Notes: a model not told the origin generated them from the sequence alone. A DNA stretch of 64,000 nt from Torreya grandis (GCA_037957365.1 JARHVA010003637.1:736001-800000), one strand, 5' to 3'; counted from the first letter of the stretch, positions 39,336 to 52,130 are shown. Numbers and translations: made by a program.

Positions 39336-40079
39336 TTTGTAATGTTATTTTGGGGTCAATTCTTGGCATATTTAAGTAATACCATGTGAATATTTATAGA
39401 TAATCATGTATAACCTATTGGAGTGCATTACCTTAATATTTTTGTAACATAGCTATTAATAGTGCATATATGGCACTTAGGGATGATATTTGGGCCATCT
39501 ACTTGGATGTGACATTAGAATATTCACTCTTTATCGAATATGACTAGGTAGTAGTGGCATGCAAAAAAATATTATTTGATATAAGGAATGAAGATCCTCA
39601 TATTCCCATAAATATTCTAATAGAGATTCATTTTTTAAAAATTTATCTAATGTCCAAATCTTTGGGAAAATGGTGTCATCAATCAAATGAGGGTATACCA
39701 ATTCTAGTATAAATGTATTATGAAATTCTCATATTGATTTTGGATCTACTTTAAATAATTTTATGTAAATATTATCTTATATGGTTGTTCCTTTCTTAGT
39801 ATTTATTTGATTTTACATATAACCAAGACCTGATCATCCTTTTTGTGTAGATGTTGTGATGGGCTAAACAATTTGTTATGCATGTTTTCCCAATCCTTAT
39901 CTTGGGTAGCCCATTTTTTGTAAATATTTTAGCTCAAAATAATATTGTTTAAGATCTACTAATTGTGATAAAATTAGAGTTTAAGTAAATATTTGTCCCT
40001 CATTTAGTTTGGATTCTTCAAAATAGGGTTGCATATGAGGGATGTAATAACTCTCAAGTTGAGTCAATGTAAAATACTT

Positions 40080-40340
40080 GAATGGTTATTAATTCAAAAT
40101 AAATGTATATAGAGTAGAATGTATTGTGTTAATCTCATGTATCCATGGTATCCCCAATATAATATTATATTTTAGCTCATTAGGCATGACTTGAAAAATG
40201 TGGATATTATTGGAGGGCCCATAATAATTTAATATGTAGTTTTTCCTAGTACTTTTCATGGTATATTATCAAATCCTTGAATATTCATATTTGATTAGTT
40301 AAGATATTTTTCATCAATACCAATTAAGTTGAATAAATAT
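40080..40340 (-). pseudogene. Aspartic-protease-region remnant (element F)
   Basis: On the - strand NRYLFNLIGIDEKYL, NMNIQGFDNIP-x-KVLGKTT, IIMGPPII and NIILGIPWIHEINTIHSTLYTF. The NxILGRPWIH-x(5)-PSTxHQ block is typical of the protease end in Tat and Athila-type elements; here Arg-Pro is Ile-Pro. At 39335-40080 lies the protease-to-RT linker, partly open but without known motifs. Confidence 0.75.
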
Positions 40341-40344
40341 CTAT

Positions 40345-41236
40345 TAGATTTATTTAATCTTGGTTTTATTATCCACTAAAACTCATTTGAATACATTTTT
40401 TTAAACTTGTACTTTAATATACAATGGTAAATGTTGATCTATAGTGTGACTAGGAGGTAAGCCATATTTTTAAAAAGATATAATGTCATCCCATACATAT
40501 TAGTGTATTGATAATATAATCCACATAAGGTGTGTATACATCATTTGGTAAAAATATATCATGTAAAAATGGAGATGAATGTCTTGGTAAACAAGCATTA
40601 TTTAAATTAATTATAACATATAAATTCTGGCATGGGTTATTTTCAATTTATTCTTGATATCATAACCCTTGTATTGAATATATTTATTAGTGGGTGGTGG
40701 TATGGATTGAAAAGTGAATCTATAAGTTCCTTTGGTTTTTACTATTAGTTGAGTTACATTTATCCTTCATGTTGTGATAATGTGGACTACTAGACATAAT
40801 ATAACTTAACGTCAAATATTAGAGGTGAGATGGTAACTATCACCATTATAAAAACTATGGGGATGAACATGACAAGTAATGCATGCCCTTTTTTGTATAG
40901 TGGTAACAAGAGGTAAATTAGATAGAATTTTGTAATAATAATATTGGAGGAAGGCTTGGGATTAGTCACTATTAATTGTATCCTTATTTATGTTCTTAGA
41001 TTTGATATATTTGACTCATTTGTTTACATAATTGATCCAAATAATATAAACTATCCTTTTATAAAAATGTGAAAGACTTCTTTCAATACTTGTGTTAATA
41101 AATGATATTCATTTATTATAGCCATGAATAATGTGTATTATTAAGGAATAATAATTTTTTAAAACCTAGAAATATGAAACCATAAGGGAGATCTAAGGTT
41201 TTCAAATAATTTGATATGTCTACAAGTTAAACAATA
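40345..41236 (-). other. Remainder before the 5' LTR of element F (gag largely missing)
   Basis: Only about 0.9 kb separates the protease from the LTR. No zinc knuckle or gag block was found. Next to the LTR, the - strand reads TTGTTTAACTTGTAG, which may be a decayed primer site. A gag deletion is the simplest explanation. Confidence 0.5.
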
Positions 41237-42570
41237 TGTTTTACCCTAATTTGGTTTTACAAACCCTAATAAGAAATAAACTAGTATAATAATTAGAAAT
41301 TAAGTTATGGAATTTAAACATAGATATAAATGTAAAATATTGAAACTAATTTAAATGAATAAAAAAGGGATGAGAACTTATCTTTTCTAGTTAACTATTT
41401 GATTGTGACTATATACTAGAAGTGGAAATAAAAATAAAGAAGAATTAAAAAATATTGGTTTAGGAATTAATTTTTTGTCTATATAGGGTTGGTTATTTTT
41501 ATTTGGGTTAGTATCAACTATGAATACTAACCTAATCTAGTCATTAGTGACTTCTACATAAATTATGGATTATGACTATCCAATCACCTTTGCATGACTC
41601 TTAAAGTTTTGTATGTGTGATTTTGAACATTGATGATGAATGTAACTCCATAAATCATCATATTTCACATTAAAACACTAGGAGTTATTCTAAAGGACAA
41701 TAATGTAAAAAATAAAGTGTAATGGGCTTAACTGATCCCAATCATCCCCATTTTATGATTGGCCAATACCTACTTATCTAATATTTTTGGAAGGTAAATC
41801 AAGCCCCTAATGTGATTGTGAAACTGTGATCCTTCAATAAATATATGTAGTTAATGATTTGATTAAAAAATTAACAATGCATGTTCTGCATTGGATTTAG
41901 TATGCTTCAAAATTAGATAGTGATTTCTCCTAGTGATAGATTCATAATTTTGGAAGAATAGGTTATATTTTCTCACTGTGAAATATTACATAGATGTGTA
42001 CCAAATAAGTTCCAAGTCCCCTATTAAGTTAGACATTGATTTGTTTATAGATGAGTAAAATTTATTAATTTTTTATGCCACCAACATGATAATAAAATGG
42101 GCCAACCATAAGGAAATATTTTATTTTAAAAAGTATTTATTTATATGAAAGGGTCAATTCTGACTAGATCAACTTAAAATCAACAAGTGATACTGACTGA
42201 AATTGATATAATCAACATATGTATAGGAAAACTAAACTAAAGCTTTGGATATGTTTATTTGGGATATTAATAATGTTTGAAATAGATATTGAGGTTCATG
42301 TAGGTGTGTAAAAATATAACAATAGATTCAAACTCATAAGATAACATGTAGATGTGAAAGAATGGAAGACTAGGACTATATTTGTGTGTACAAGTCATGT
42401 GTGGTAAATGTGTCTTAATATTTTAATTTTCAATTACTTAATATAAAATTTAAGTATCTATAGTTCATTTCCTCAAATTTATCATAGAATAATAAAATAT
42501 GTTTTGAAACATGATAAGGTTGTATATGACAATAATACTTTGTGTTAATACCATTACAATTGATAGGTTT
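41237..42570 (-). repeat. 5' LTR of element F
   Basis: It pairs with 33024-34411. It starts TGTTTTACCCTAATTTGG on the + strand. Shared blocks are CTAATAAGAAATAAACTA, TAGTTAACTATTTGATTG at 41388, GGGCCAACC-TAAGGAAA at 42098 and GTGTGTAAAAATATAAC at 42303. The upper edge is approximate. Confidence 0.8.
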
Positions 42571-43889
42571 GTGGCTTTCCCTTTTAGTAATACATATATG
42601 GATCAATGTTTATTGTTTACTAAGGAGTTATATGGTGTAGAAACCAAATGGGGTACAACATTGAATTTATAATCCTCCATTTTCTTTTGAGCTTCAATTT
42701 GGAGTAAATAAAAACACCCCTTATAAACTTACTCAATCTCCTAGTATTAGATCACAAGTGGCTAAGAATTATAATATTATTGATGAACATAATAATAACC
42801 ATGCCAAAATTTCTATCTTATAATTACTCAAAATATGTAATGTTTTTATGCATATGCTATGTAACCTTGTCTGATGCTACCTTAACATATCATATAGAAT
42901 GAATCACTTTGATTCTAATTTAAAAAAATAAAGATAATGAGAATCTAATCTCTTTTGATAAGGACTACTTACCTTTTAAGGAGAGTTAGACAAATATTTA
43001 TCCTTGTATATTTAAGTTATCATATTTAATAATGGAATCAAATGTTTCCTTATAAACAATGGATTATGATTAAACATTTTTAGTAAATAAGTTTTTAAGT
43101 AACTTGGGTTTGATAATTGTTCTCTTATGCCTCTATATGTGATCATAAAAGTGTTTGAAAATTAACCAAGAAGGTCTCTAAGAACAATTAAATTTATCAT
43201 AATTATAGGACCTCAAACTTTATCTATGCAATGTCAAGTGATATATAATTATATGAGTTATATTCATTTATGTGGTAGGCCATGGCTTAATGTTATGAAT
43301 GTAATTCCATTTAAATTACATATATATGTAAAAGTTGTGTACAAGGGTTACATATATTATTTTCCCATGGATGATGTTTATTTTATATTTTTCAAGATGG
43401 TATAACCTACATAAAGTGTCATTCCACAACTTAATATATCATAACCATTTATTTTGTCCCCTAAACCATATATTCCCATGGAATTTTCTAATACATATGA
43501 GTTTGTAAAAGGTATTAATGTCAATGAGGATAATATTACTAATAATGATAGTAAAAATGAACATTTTTCCAAGCTAAGCTTTACTAACTAATATAGAGGT
43601 GACATGCATACCTTTGATATTGAAAATTTATATTACATCACTCAAGACTATGAAACAAATCTTTCATCATGTGTGCTTAATGATATACCATATTTTTATA
43701 ATAAATATAAAACAACCTATGACAAACACATATTTCAATATTGATAGACCAAAAACACCTCTTAGTCTAGCTCAAACTTCTTTACAAGAATACAAAGTTA
43801 GATACACATGTAAACAGAATGGGATACAAAGGTCAAAGATTATGAAAATATGAGTAACTCATTAAAGAACCAATCATTCCAAATACTTG
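42571..43889. other. Unassigned stretch between elements F and G
   Basis: No motif was recognised on either strand. Two short frames exist: 64 codons at 43378-43572 (-), beginning with a hydrophobic signal-like stretch, and 84 codons at 43599-43853 (+). Neither resembles a known family and both are of a length expected by chance. It may continue the interior of element E that F interrupted. Confidence 0.45.
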
Positions 43890-44220
43890 TAAATTTAAAA
43901 TAGGCATAAGATTTAGTAAAGGGACTTGATTTAAATATGTACCCTTCTAAATGAATCATATAGCTCTTAATGTTTGTTAGCATAGGTTCTTGAGATTCCT
44001 TAGAACATGATAATTATGAAATAGCTTGAAACTCACATAAAGGAGAGTGAAGAATGATTATAATAATGATAATAAAACTAAGAAGGCATGCATAGAGAAT
44101 CAACCATATATAATCCACTGATTACAACTAATACTACTTAAATCATATATATGCTTTATAAGAAAACTATAACAAAAAACATATTGAAAGCACAACTCTT
44201 CATAAAAAATAAATACCCAT

Positions 44221-44291
<71 letters not shown>

Positions 44292-44750
44292 GGTCCTGTG
44301 CTCAAATACAACTTATCCATTTATTACTTATGCTTCATACATTACAATAAGTACATTGATTACAGAAATATTCTTGAACAAATATTACATGAATAGTGTA
44401 ATAATCTCTCTACAAACATAAACTCATGAATTATTATGAGTAAAAACATGATTAAAAATAACTACAATAACAACCTCCTCTTCCAATACAAAAAATGTTA
44501 ATGTGTAGTATCTTCATAGTAATTTTTAACCTTCAAGTAGTTTTTCTCATAAATCTCTAATAGCGCATCATCCAAGTTATTTCAACAACATATATCTAGT
44601 GTGAATCCAGGAATAGCCTAACAAGAAACAAACTAAAACCAAGTTTAAACCCTATGATGTGTTACCTATAATCCACATGTTGTGATTCTCACACAATTTC
44701 CTAATAACACTCTCCTAGACTTAAAATGTCGGCTCACCCCAAAACAATAA
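43890..44750 (-). repeat. 3' LTR of element G (approximate)
   Basis: It matches 61865-62448 in order: TTCTTGAGATTCCTTAGAA, AAACTCACATAAAGGAGAGTGAAG, AATCCACTGATTACAACTAATA, ACATATTGAAAGCACAACTCTTCATAAA, TATCCATTTATTACTT and CATTACAATAAGTACATTGATTAC. It extends past the point where the other copy is cut. The upper edge is a guess, as no clear polypurine tract was found. Confidence 0.75.
44224..44287. repeat. (AT)32 microsatellite in the LTR of element G
   Basis: Sixty-four bases of pure AT repeat. The other LTR has only ATATATAT near 62190, so this run expanded after insertion. Confidence 0.97.
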
Positions 44751-45049
44751 TACCAATGTGAAGAATATGGGATGCATAGAGAATGAGCCCAAAACTAGAG
44801 ATAGTTAAGAAAGAGTTGCAAGAATCACATGAAGTGTCATTTACCAATTTTTAATCTACATACACCACTTAACTACCCATGTGGGTTTATAACTAAATGG
44901 TGTGCTAGGGGGATGACCTTTACTTGTTTTTAACCATCTTGATCCTATGAAACTTGTAAAGACATCCCTTAACAAAAGTTTAAACATGGAGTCAAATTTT
45001 CAAAACTAATAATCGACATTACCTAATTGGCTAATAATGGTGAGGCCTA

Positions 45050-48000
45050 TGGAGTATCATAAGGAGAAGGTGGAGGAAAGGAATAAGGTGCACTCTTTTG
45101 TTGTTAGAGAATTACTAGAATTTGATTGGGTGGAATGATTAAGTGATTATTAATAAAGGGCATGATTGAAGAATCAAATGTAACAAGATTAACCTTGATT
45201 TCCTATCAGTCAAATAAAAAAATCCTAAATGATACAAAAAAAATCACATAGGGGAGCTTGAGTGGAAAGGATATATAATATGTCATCATCATTAATTTTG
45301 GATAACTTGTCCTTGTCATTGGACACCTTCACATTGATATATTATATCAGATCATTAAATGTGTTTGCCTACCATTACACTTCTACTCAAAATAAGGTGA
45401 TGTGAAACATTTGTTTTTTCAAAGTTTAAAGCCACTACATAATATCATCATGGGTGCTACTAAAATATTTTAAAGTGACATACATCTAGTAAAAATTGGT
45501 CATACTATCATCCATAATAGTTTGGGTTTCAATTACCTTCATTAACTATAGGTGTGAGCTTCCCTTGGTGTCATCAAATTACTAATTCTAATCTAGCAAG
45601 TGATAAATAACTTTCCATTCTTGAGTTATATTATGAGATACATATTATCTCTAAACTATAAGTAGATCAAATAAACTCTTAGTTTTAGCCTTAGAAGCTT
45701 TTCCTTATGCCTAAAGTTGGTTAACCTTCTCAATAGATAACTAGTTAACAACTAAGTGTGTGATTAGAAGTGGTAGCTATTCATGATCAGAGTGATGCCA
45801 ACCACCAATGACCTCTTTGACCAATTTAGGGTAGGAATATTCAATTATTTCATTGACATTACATAGTTTTTGGTGTAAACTAGTATTTTTTAGGATGAGG
45901 CTTTACACTTGTTATTTTAAAGTTATAGCTTGTTGGGTAATAAACTACAAAAATGTTGTTTCCCCTTCAATTTGCTTTGTCAGTGTGAGTTACAATACAT
46001 CCAGAGAAGCCTCCATAGTCAATTAAACATGCCAAATTAGAAGCAACCATGGTGGTTTAAGACTAATATAATGAAGTGATGGGCAAGGAGAAGGTGGTAT
46101 ACTTGGATGACAAGGATAAAACATCCCACATCTAGAGAATTGGCCTAAGTGGTACTAAATAAAGAACCTATAATAGGGGTATGATGCTCATATTTGATGT
46201 ATATTTATAGACACCTACTACCACTTACTTTTTCATCTATTTTTACACATCCACTTATGCTATCATCACTTTCACAACTTCCTCCACTATCCTTCATTGT
46301 GCTTATTATGTCTTATTATAGGTTGTTTCAGTGATAGATTTATACCTAACCTCATCTTCATTGGTCTACCTATTGTGTTATGCATCAAAAACCTATTTAT
46401 TCATATTCTCTTCCTTGCACTTATTCTACTCTTGTTCTTCTAAATTTTTATTTTTGATGTCAACTTTCCTATTCTTCTTTTTAATTCCTTTCCTCTTCCT
46501 CTTGTTACTTCTTGGATTCATCTAGTTTCTTTTATTTTGATTCTTATTTATTCTATGTTTATTCTTCTTCCATCACTTTATTAGTTATGATAGTAGTATC
46601 TTGAATTTTATTTTCCCCCTTTGTAGCTTGTTACTTAGCTACCTTAGAAGTATATTACATTTTCTTTTCCTCCTTTACATCCTATTGCTTGGCTACCTCA
46701 TCAATGGTCTATTAATTTTTGGCTTCTTTATCCTTAATATCCTTTTAAAATAGCTCTTCCTCCTACATCTAATAGACTTGTTATGATTCAACATCTTTAG
46801 GTAGTGCCTCTACATTCTTGGCTTGTTATTGATCTTTAACTTCCTTGGATAATTATTTTGATGCAACCTATTGTTATTAATGTTGCTCAATAGCCTCTTG
46901 TTGTTGATCCTCTTTTTTATTTTTCCTCTTCTCCTCATTCCTTCATCGATGATCTAAAACCTTTACTACCTCCTCCCACATGTCCTACTATTACTCTAAT
47001 GTTAGTGAATCTAATGTAATTGCCTTAGTATCTATCATTGGATCATCAGACTGTGATGGTGAAGGTATAGGCATAGACACTTGGATTGTTTTATTTGACA
47101 CCCAAATCTTCAAGTGTGTTAGCTACTTCAAAGTTACCTTTTTGAATTTTGACACTATTTATAGTAATGGATAGACCATTGGAACATCTTCTAGGGTTGT
47201 TAGTGTAGGGTAATCCAATGTTTCCATTTTATCATCATCTATTCCTATATATATCTTCTTTATATGCACTTCCTCTAGCGAAGTTATTCTGAAGGACTTT
47301 TGGGTAGAGGACATAATGACTATGGATGTGAAGATATTCCAAGCACTCCCCCTATAGTTAAGTATTTTATGATAACCCACAAATGGGCTTATTCTATAAT
47401 AGTCTTTATAATAATTAATGGTGGTAAAATAGTTAGCTCCACCCAAAAGTTTTTGGGTAAATTTTTGCATATCTATTCAATACACACTAATTTCCAAAAG
47501 AAATATTTGTTTATTGCTTTTATTTGTACAAATTTCTATCCATGTCAGCCTTCATTATTCAATATGCATCTCATTCATCCATCTAAATCTTGTCCCAATG
47601 AAATTGGCTTATTATTTGGGGCACATCTAGGTCCTTTAGCCATGTCTTATTATATATGCATCATTTGGGAGGCAAAAGAGATATATACCCTTCAAGGACC
47701 TTTCTATTTTCATGATCTAATGGTTTTACATCTAGTGATGTGAATTATATATTGGATGAATTGAATGCAAGGTCCTCTGTCTTGAATATTTTTAAAAGTG
47801 TCAATCTATATGTAGTCAGTTACTTTTAGTGTATGACCTCATGTTGTGTAGTATCCATATCAAAAAATAATGGCAATTCCATACCAAGTACTTCAGGAAT
47901 CTCATGGATGTGCATAATTTTTTTATGTAGGAGATTTGTGATAAGGGAAAGTTAACCCAAGTACTCCATCACATCAAGTGGGATACAAGGGTGAGAGGTC

Positions 48001-48886
48001 ATGAATTCAACAAATTCTTCCCACCAGGTGATAAATAGTTGATTATGCATAAAATATCTACTATCCTCTCTCTTCTAAATGAGTTTCTAAAAAGTGATTG
48101 GAGACTAGTGATCAACATCCAAATGTACAATACCTTCCAAGGATTTTCATTGTGTGAAAACCAAAAGAAATATCATAAATTGATACTGGAAGTTCTAATT
48201 TTCAATGCTATGCACTCTTCATATGTTTTAGGTAATTTTAGAGATGAGGAAGTGTGGATAATTAAATTGCTCACAAACATGAATCATGTGATGAGTAATG
48301 TCACTGATAAATTTCATCATTTCCTTTGTGGTTGTTTTTCAAAATTTCCTTGTAATACATTATACAAGAATGTGAATAGCTACATATTAAATGTCATTCA
48401 AGGGGACTCCTCTTGTGCCTTTTGTGTATCTTACTCTAATTTTGGTAGAATAGGTGGATTATTTAATTTGAAAGGTGCCAATGCATTCCCTCATGTCATT
48501 AGTCCCATTACTCTTACCATGGTAGCTTCATTGATATAAATAGTAATATCTAAGGCTAGATATATCTTACCCTTAATTTATCATCCTAGTGATAGTTGCA
48601 TGATATCACTAAAATCACCAAAATTAGGAAGTTTAATCAATCTTTTAACATATGTATTATGTAATTTATTATGATGAGTGAGAAATAGGGATTGTGTGTT
48701 TTGTGGTTCTACCTAACTGAAAAAATGTTCTTTCACTCATTTGATGAAATCATATTCTTCTAGATCTACAAATTTGGTCTACTAAAAATTAGCCCTGATT
48801 ATATTGTCTAGCATTTGAGCCATTAAAATTTCATTGATTTCATCATGTGTGGCCATTGTTGGTGTTGACATTGTGTGTAGTTGCAT
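45050..48886 (-). pseudogene. Extra ORF downstream of pol in element G, function unknown
   Basis: On the - strand, behind integrase and before the 3' LTR, a broken but clearly protein-like frame runs for up to 3.8 kb. A start is visible near 48871 (MSTPTMATHDEINEILMAQM), then TKFVDLEEYDFIK, IKLPNFGDFSDIMQL and YINEATMVRVMGLMT. Near 48010-47940 it reads TWWEEFVEFMTSHPCIPLD. At 47470-47159 there are 103 open codons including SSTQKSFRITSLEEVHIKK and ETLDYPTLTTLEDVP. At 47000-46400 a long Lys/Glu-rich stretch follows, and at 45850-45300 helical, hydrophilic sequence (EIIEYSYPKLVKEVIGGWHH). I know no family for it. It has no membrane segment, so an Env-like role is unlikely. It may be several ORFs. 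Confidence 0.6.
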
Positions 48887-49640
48887 TCTATTTAGTGTGG
48901 AGACTAAGATTACTTATAATAGCACAAAATTATTCAAACTCTAAGAAATAATTAGTCTCAAACATGGTAATGGTTTTAATGCCAAAATGTTAGCATTGAT
49001 TACATATTTATAGTTTTTAATTTGCCTATTCACCTCTTTAATCTTTGAATGCACCAATATACCATTGGGTCACATGCATGGGAACATTTAATTTAAATAA
49101 TTTTTTTACTAATTTGGCATCCACCATCCTAAGCTAGTACCCATTTGACTATTTTATGATGTTTAATTGGTTGTGTCATCATTCTTTTCCTCTTTTGTAC
49201 CTATTTATTCACTTGATGATGTCGATGTAAAATCTCTTTTGGGATTTGTCTTGATTCTCCCACTTAATTTCTCATTAACATCCATAAAATAATAATTATC
49301 TCTTTTGGGATTTGTCTTGATTCTCCCACTTAATTTCTCATTAACATCCATAAAATAATAATTATCTATTTTTTGATTAAGATATCATCTCATGTGTCAT
49401 CTCCTAGACTTAATGGTTTTTATCCATCATCTTTTAGTTATGCCATGTGTCTCTACCAACCCCTTCATTATTGCATCTACTTATCTATGATATTGTTCTT
49501 TATTTTATTTACTACAAATTAAACTAAAATCACATAAAACCATAAGCACATAGAAGAAAAGATAACAAACTCAAATTCACACAACACCAAGAATATAAAA
49601 TTTAAACTAAAATGGTGTGTCATAACACCTCTTCAACTTT
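48887..49640. other. Spacer between integrase and the extra ORF (element G)
   Basis: About 750 bp with no readable protein. It contains the perfect tandem duplication at 49232-49363. By position it could have carried a promoter or splice signal for the extra ORF, but none is evident. Confidence 0.5.
49232..49363. repeat. Perfect 66-bp tandem duplication
   Basis: Two identical copies (49232-49297 and 49298-49363) starting ATCTCTTTTGGGATTTG. I found no mismatch. A third copy begins (ATCT) and stops. The neighbourhood otherwise shows deep divergence, so the duplication must be young. Confidence 0.97.
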
Positions 49641-50990
49641 CCAAATCAAATTTTACTTGTAGTAGGGCTTTAGCCTACAACCATTCACTTGACCTAGTAT
49701 AATATTACCTTGTAGATCCTTCAAAATCATAGTCCCAAACTATAATATTTCATGGATAATAAATAGGCCTTTCCATATGATATTAAGTTTACCTAAGAAT
49801 TTACAGAGTTGGATGTCATACAACAAGACTAGTTTTTCCACCTAAAATTCTGTAGTGCACATATTTTTGTCATGCCACACTTTCTAGCTACATTCATGGA
49901 TTTCTTATGTCAAGACTCCTCTACTACACCATTCCTCCATCCTATTTAACTTAATGAGAATATTAGTTAATGACTTTTGATCATCTAAATGCATTATATT
50001 AGTGATGCTTAGGCTAGGAACCACATAATACAAATTCATAACTACCTCCATTCCATAAGTAATTTAAAATGGTATGAATCCTATTACATGTTTGTAGTGT
50101 GTGTGATATGCCCATAAAATTTAGGAAACAGTCCTCTTTGTCATCACACTATACATCACAAATTTTCATAAAAAATTTCTTGAACACTTTAATTGTAGAT
50201 TCCACCTACCCATTTTCTTATGGATGATAGGATATGATCTTATGGTGTGTAATAAGGAATTCACTAGTGAGGGTTTTGATTTTTTTTTTAGGAATTGGGT
50301 ACCCCTATCATTAACCAATTAAATCATACAACCATACCTTTTAATGAAGTTTACATCCATAAATTTTATAGTGTCTTTCACATCAAAATTGGTTATTTTA
50401 GTAACTTATACCCACTTTGTGAAGTAATCCTTTTTAGTAATGATTTATCATGCATAGTTGCATTTACTAGGTCAACAAAATCTATCCCCCCACTATTCAA
50501 ATGGTTATTGTGTAAGAATAGGTTGTAACAACATTTCATCCCTATGATTTGTCTTCCCCATGCTATAACATACATTTCATTATTATGTGATTCAAATCAC
50601 ATCTCATAATAAGTGGGGCAATCATAATCCACTTTGTATAATCTTCCTCATAGTAACATCACCTATGAAATGACCCCCAACAATCCTTGGTGTGATTATT
50701 TAAGAAACTATGGTCACTCATGTTCTAGGACTACTCTATGTAAAAACTCATCCTTGCCAAGATGATAAATATTTCAATTTATAATGGTATATGGTAAGGC
50801 TCTATTAATTAAGTGATTCTTTTTTCTCTCTTTATAGTGTGATGGGAAAGTCCCCTGTTCAAAAAATCATGCAATTTCTTGTAAGTGTTCTAGGATTGTA
50901 CTTGCTTAGAAAAGATGTGCATCTAGAGACTCATATTAGATTTAATCTAGTTTCTCACCATTATGTAATCTAATTATATGGTGGGTGTTA
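49640..50990 (-). pseudogene. Integrase remnant (element G)
   Basis: On the - strand from 50990: HQGLLGVIS and the zinc domain WPTIF-like block (CPTYYEM, HNNEM) with GRQI; then DYFTKWV-like residues near 50420, KITNFDVKDTIKFM, NDRGTQF (about 50315-50290), a KCSRNFL stretch, ILWAYHTHYKHVIGFIPF, YGMEVVMNLYYVVPSLSI and the end block WHDKNMCTTEF, LVLLYDIQLCKFLGKLNIIW-x-GLFII, GQVNGCRLKPYYK (to about 49650). The ALWAYRT, YG-EAV-P, PSLRI and KFPGKL-xx-W-GPY blocks are those of non-chromodomain Ty3/gypsy (Tat/Athila side). No chromodomain follows. Many stops. Confidence 0.9.
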
Positions 50991-51019
50991 TATGCTCCCT
51001 TAAATGTTTAATATTTATG

Positions 51020-51345
51020 TGAAACTAGAATTATTGAAAAAACATCAACCACTTAGAAATTCTTCTTCCAAGCATAGGCTTATTAATCAAATTTCATAGT
51101 GTTTAGTGATCTATAAATAAATAAAATGGTGTCACTAATAAGTAGTGTATAAACTTGTACAATTCGAACACCATTGATAAAGTTTCCCTCTCTATTATAG
51201 TGTAATTATTTTAGGTGTTGGATAGTTTTTTATTGTAAAGTGTATGGGGTGGTCCACTTCTCCTCTTGTCTACACTAAAATATCTCCCACTACTATCCCT
51301 AATGAATCTATATGAAAGTGGGATGGCTTAATATAATCTATAAAA
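51020..51345 (-). pseudogene. RNase H remnant (element G)
   Basis: On the - strand: DHPIHFTIKNYP, then NNYTIIERETLSMVFELYKF, IHYLLVTPFYLFIDH, NLINKPMLGRRISKWLMFFQ. This equals P-YYASR, NYTTTEREALAMVYALQKFRHYL, F-DHKAL-YLVNKP-GRI-RWLLL-QEF, so the catalytic Glu helix is kept and the first Asp region is degenerate. It lies between RT and integrase as expected. Confidence 0.9.
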
Positions 51346-51479
51346 AATAATATTATCAAAATCACCAATTGTTGTTTCAAATTTATGAATGTATCTTGAT
51401 AGGATTGACAATATAAACTACATTCCTTTATGTATCTAATTTTTCAAGGGTGAAAATATAGCTACATACCCTTTTATAA

Positions 51480-52130
51480 ATTTTATATAATATCCACTAT
51501 GGCCTAGACAAGATATTACCTCTATGAAACTAGTCAGTGGTGGCATCCAAAAATTAATACAATCTTAGCCTAGTCCACTAGAATTTATTTGTTACATACC
51601 ACATAACCCAATAAAACCCTAAAGGGTGTGAAAAACAAATATTTAATTATATTCAAGTTAATTCAGAGTGACATATACTTTTCAAGCATCAGTATAAGTT
51701 TGGATAGGATGATTAATAAATAATGAAAACACTACCGAATCATCCAAATATACTTCTAAGAAGTCATGGATAAAACTTTTGAACATAGTCACTACAACTT
51801 TGGAGAAAACTAAAGGTGTGTTATTCAATTTAAAATGCATTACCTAATAGATAAATGAGTCCCATTCTATGAAAAATGTGGTCTTACATCGATCCTATTT
51901 TATGATTAGTATATGATGATAACTATTGAAGCCATCTATGAATGATTAGATGTCATGTCCTAAGACAACCTCAAGTACCTCATTTGTGAAAGGTATAGGG
52001 AAGGGATTGTTCACACAAGCATCATTCAAATTTTAATAATCTCCACAGACTTGGATTTCACCTATTTCTTTTGGTCTTACTATAATTTTAATTACCCAAT
52101 TGAATTTTTCTATGGTAAATATGATTCTTG
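51480..52130 (-). pseudogene. Reverse transcriptase remnant (element G)
   Basis: From 52105 down: VRPKEIGEIQVCGDY-x-NLNDACVN, PFPIPFTNEVLEVVLGHDI, SFIDGFNSYHHI, DRCKTTFFIEWDSFIY, VMHFKLNNTPLVFSKVVV, then SFIHDFLEVYLDDSVVFSL (active-site YLDD kept, near 51740-51780), GFIGLCG and INFWMPPLTSFIEVISCLGH. The GHEMYSF-DGFSGYNQI, TEWG-F-Y-VMPFGL-NAP and FLEVYLDDW blocks identify a Ty3/gypsy RT of the non-chromodomain type. The long readable parts make this one of the better preserved RTs here. Stops remain. Confidence 0.93.

Larger units (their letters stand above)
33024..42570 (-). mobile_element. Tat-like Ty3/gypsy element F
   Basis: Two matching LTRs of about 1.35 kb flank a 6.8-kb interior whose - strand encodes protease, RT, RNase H and integrase in Ty3/gypsy order. 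The RT and integrase blocks resemble the non-chromodomain Tat branch (NVYLDYLQG-x-YW, PPKGLGKLWSLQ, KLKPNWLGPF), and no chromodomain is seen. Only about 0.9 kb lies between the primer side and the protease, too little for a normal gag, so part is deleted. Outer edges are by-eye estimates; no target duplication was found. Confidence 0.82.

Noticed and set aside
43378..43572. 64-codon frame (-) starting with a signal-peptide-like hydrophobic stretch.
   Set aside because: Short, isolated, no homologue recalled, and such stretches are common by chance in AT-rich DNA.
46331..47174. Open + strand frames rich in Leu, Phe and Ser (46331-46525, 46980-47174), considered as membrane proteins.
   Set aside because: They are the antisense of the Lys/Glu-rich stretch of the extra ORF in element G.
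48039..48539. The longest open frame in the window, 166 codons on the + strand.
   Set aside because: It lies antisense to the extra ORF of element G, has no recognisable motif, and its composition (Ile, Leu, Phe, Asn, Cys-rich) is that of AT-rich antisense. The - strand shows more protein-like features (a Met start, charged stretches, open 103 codons).
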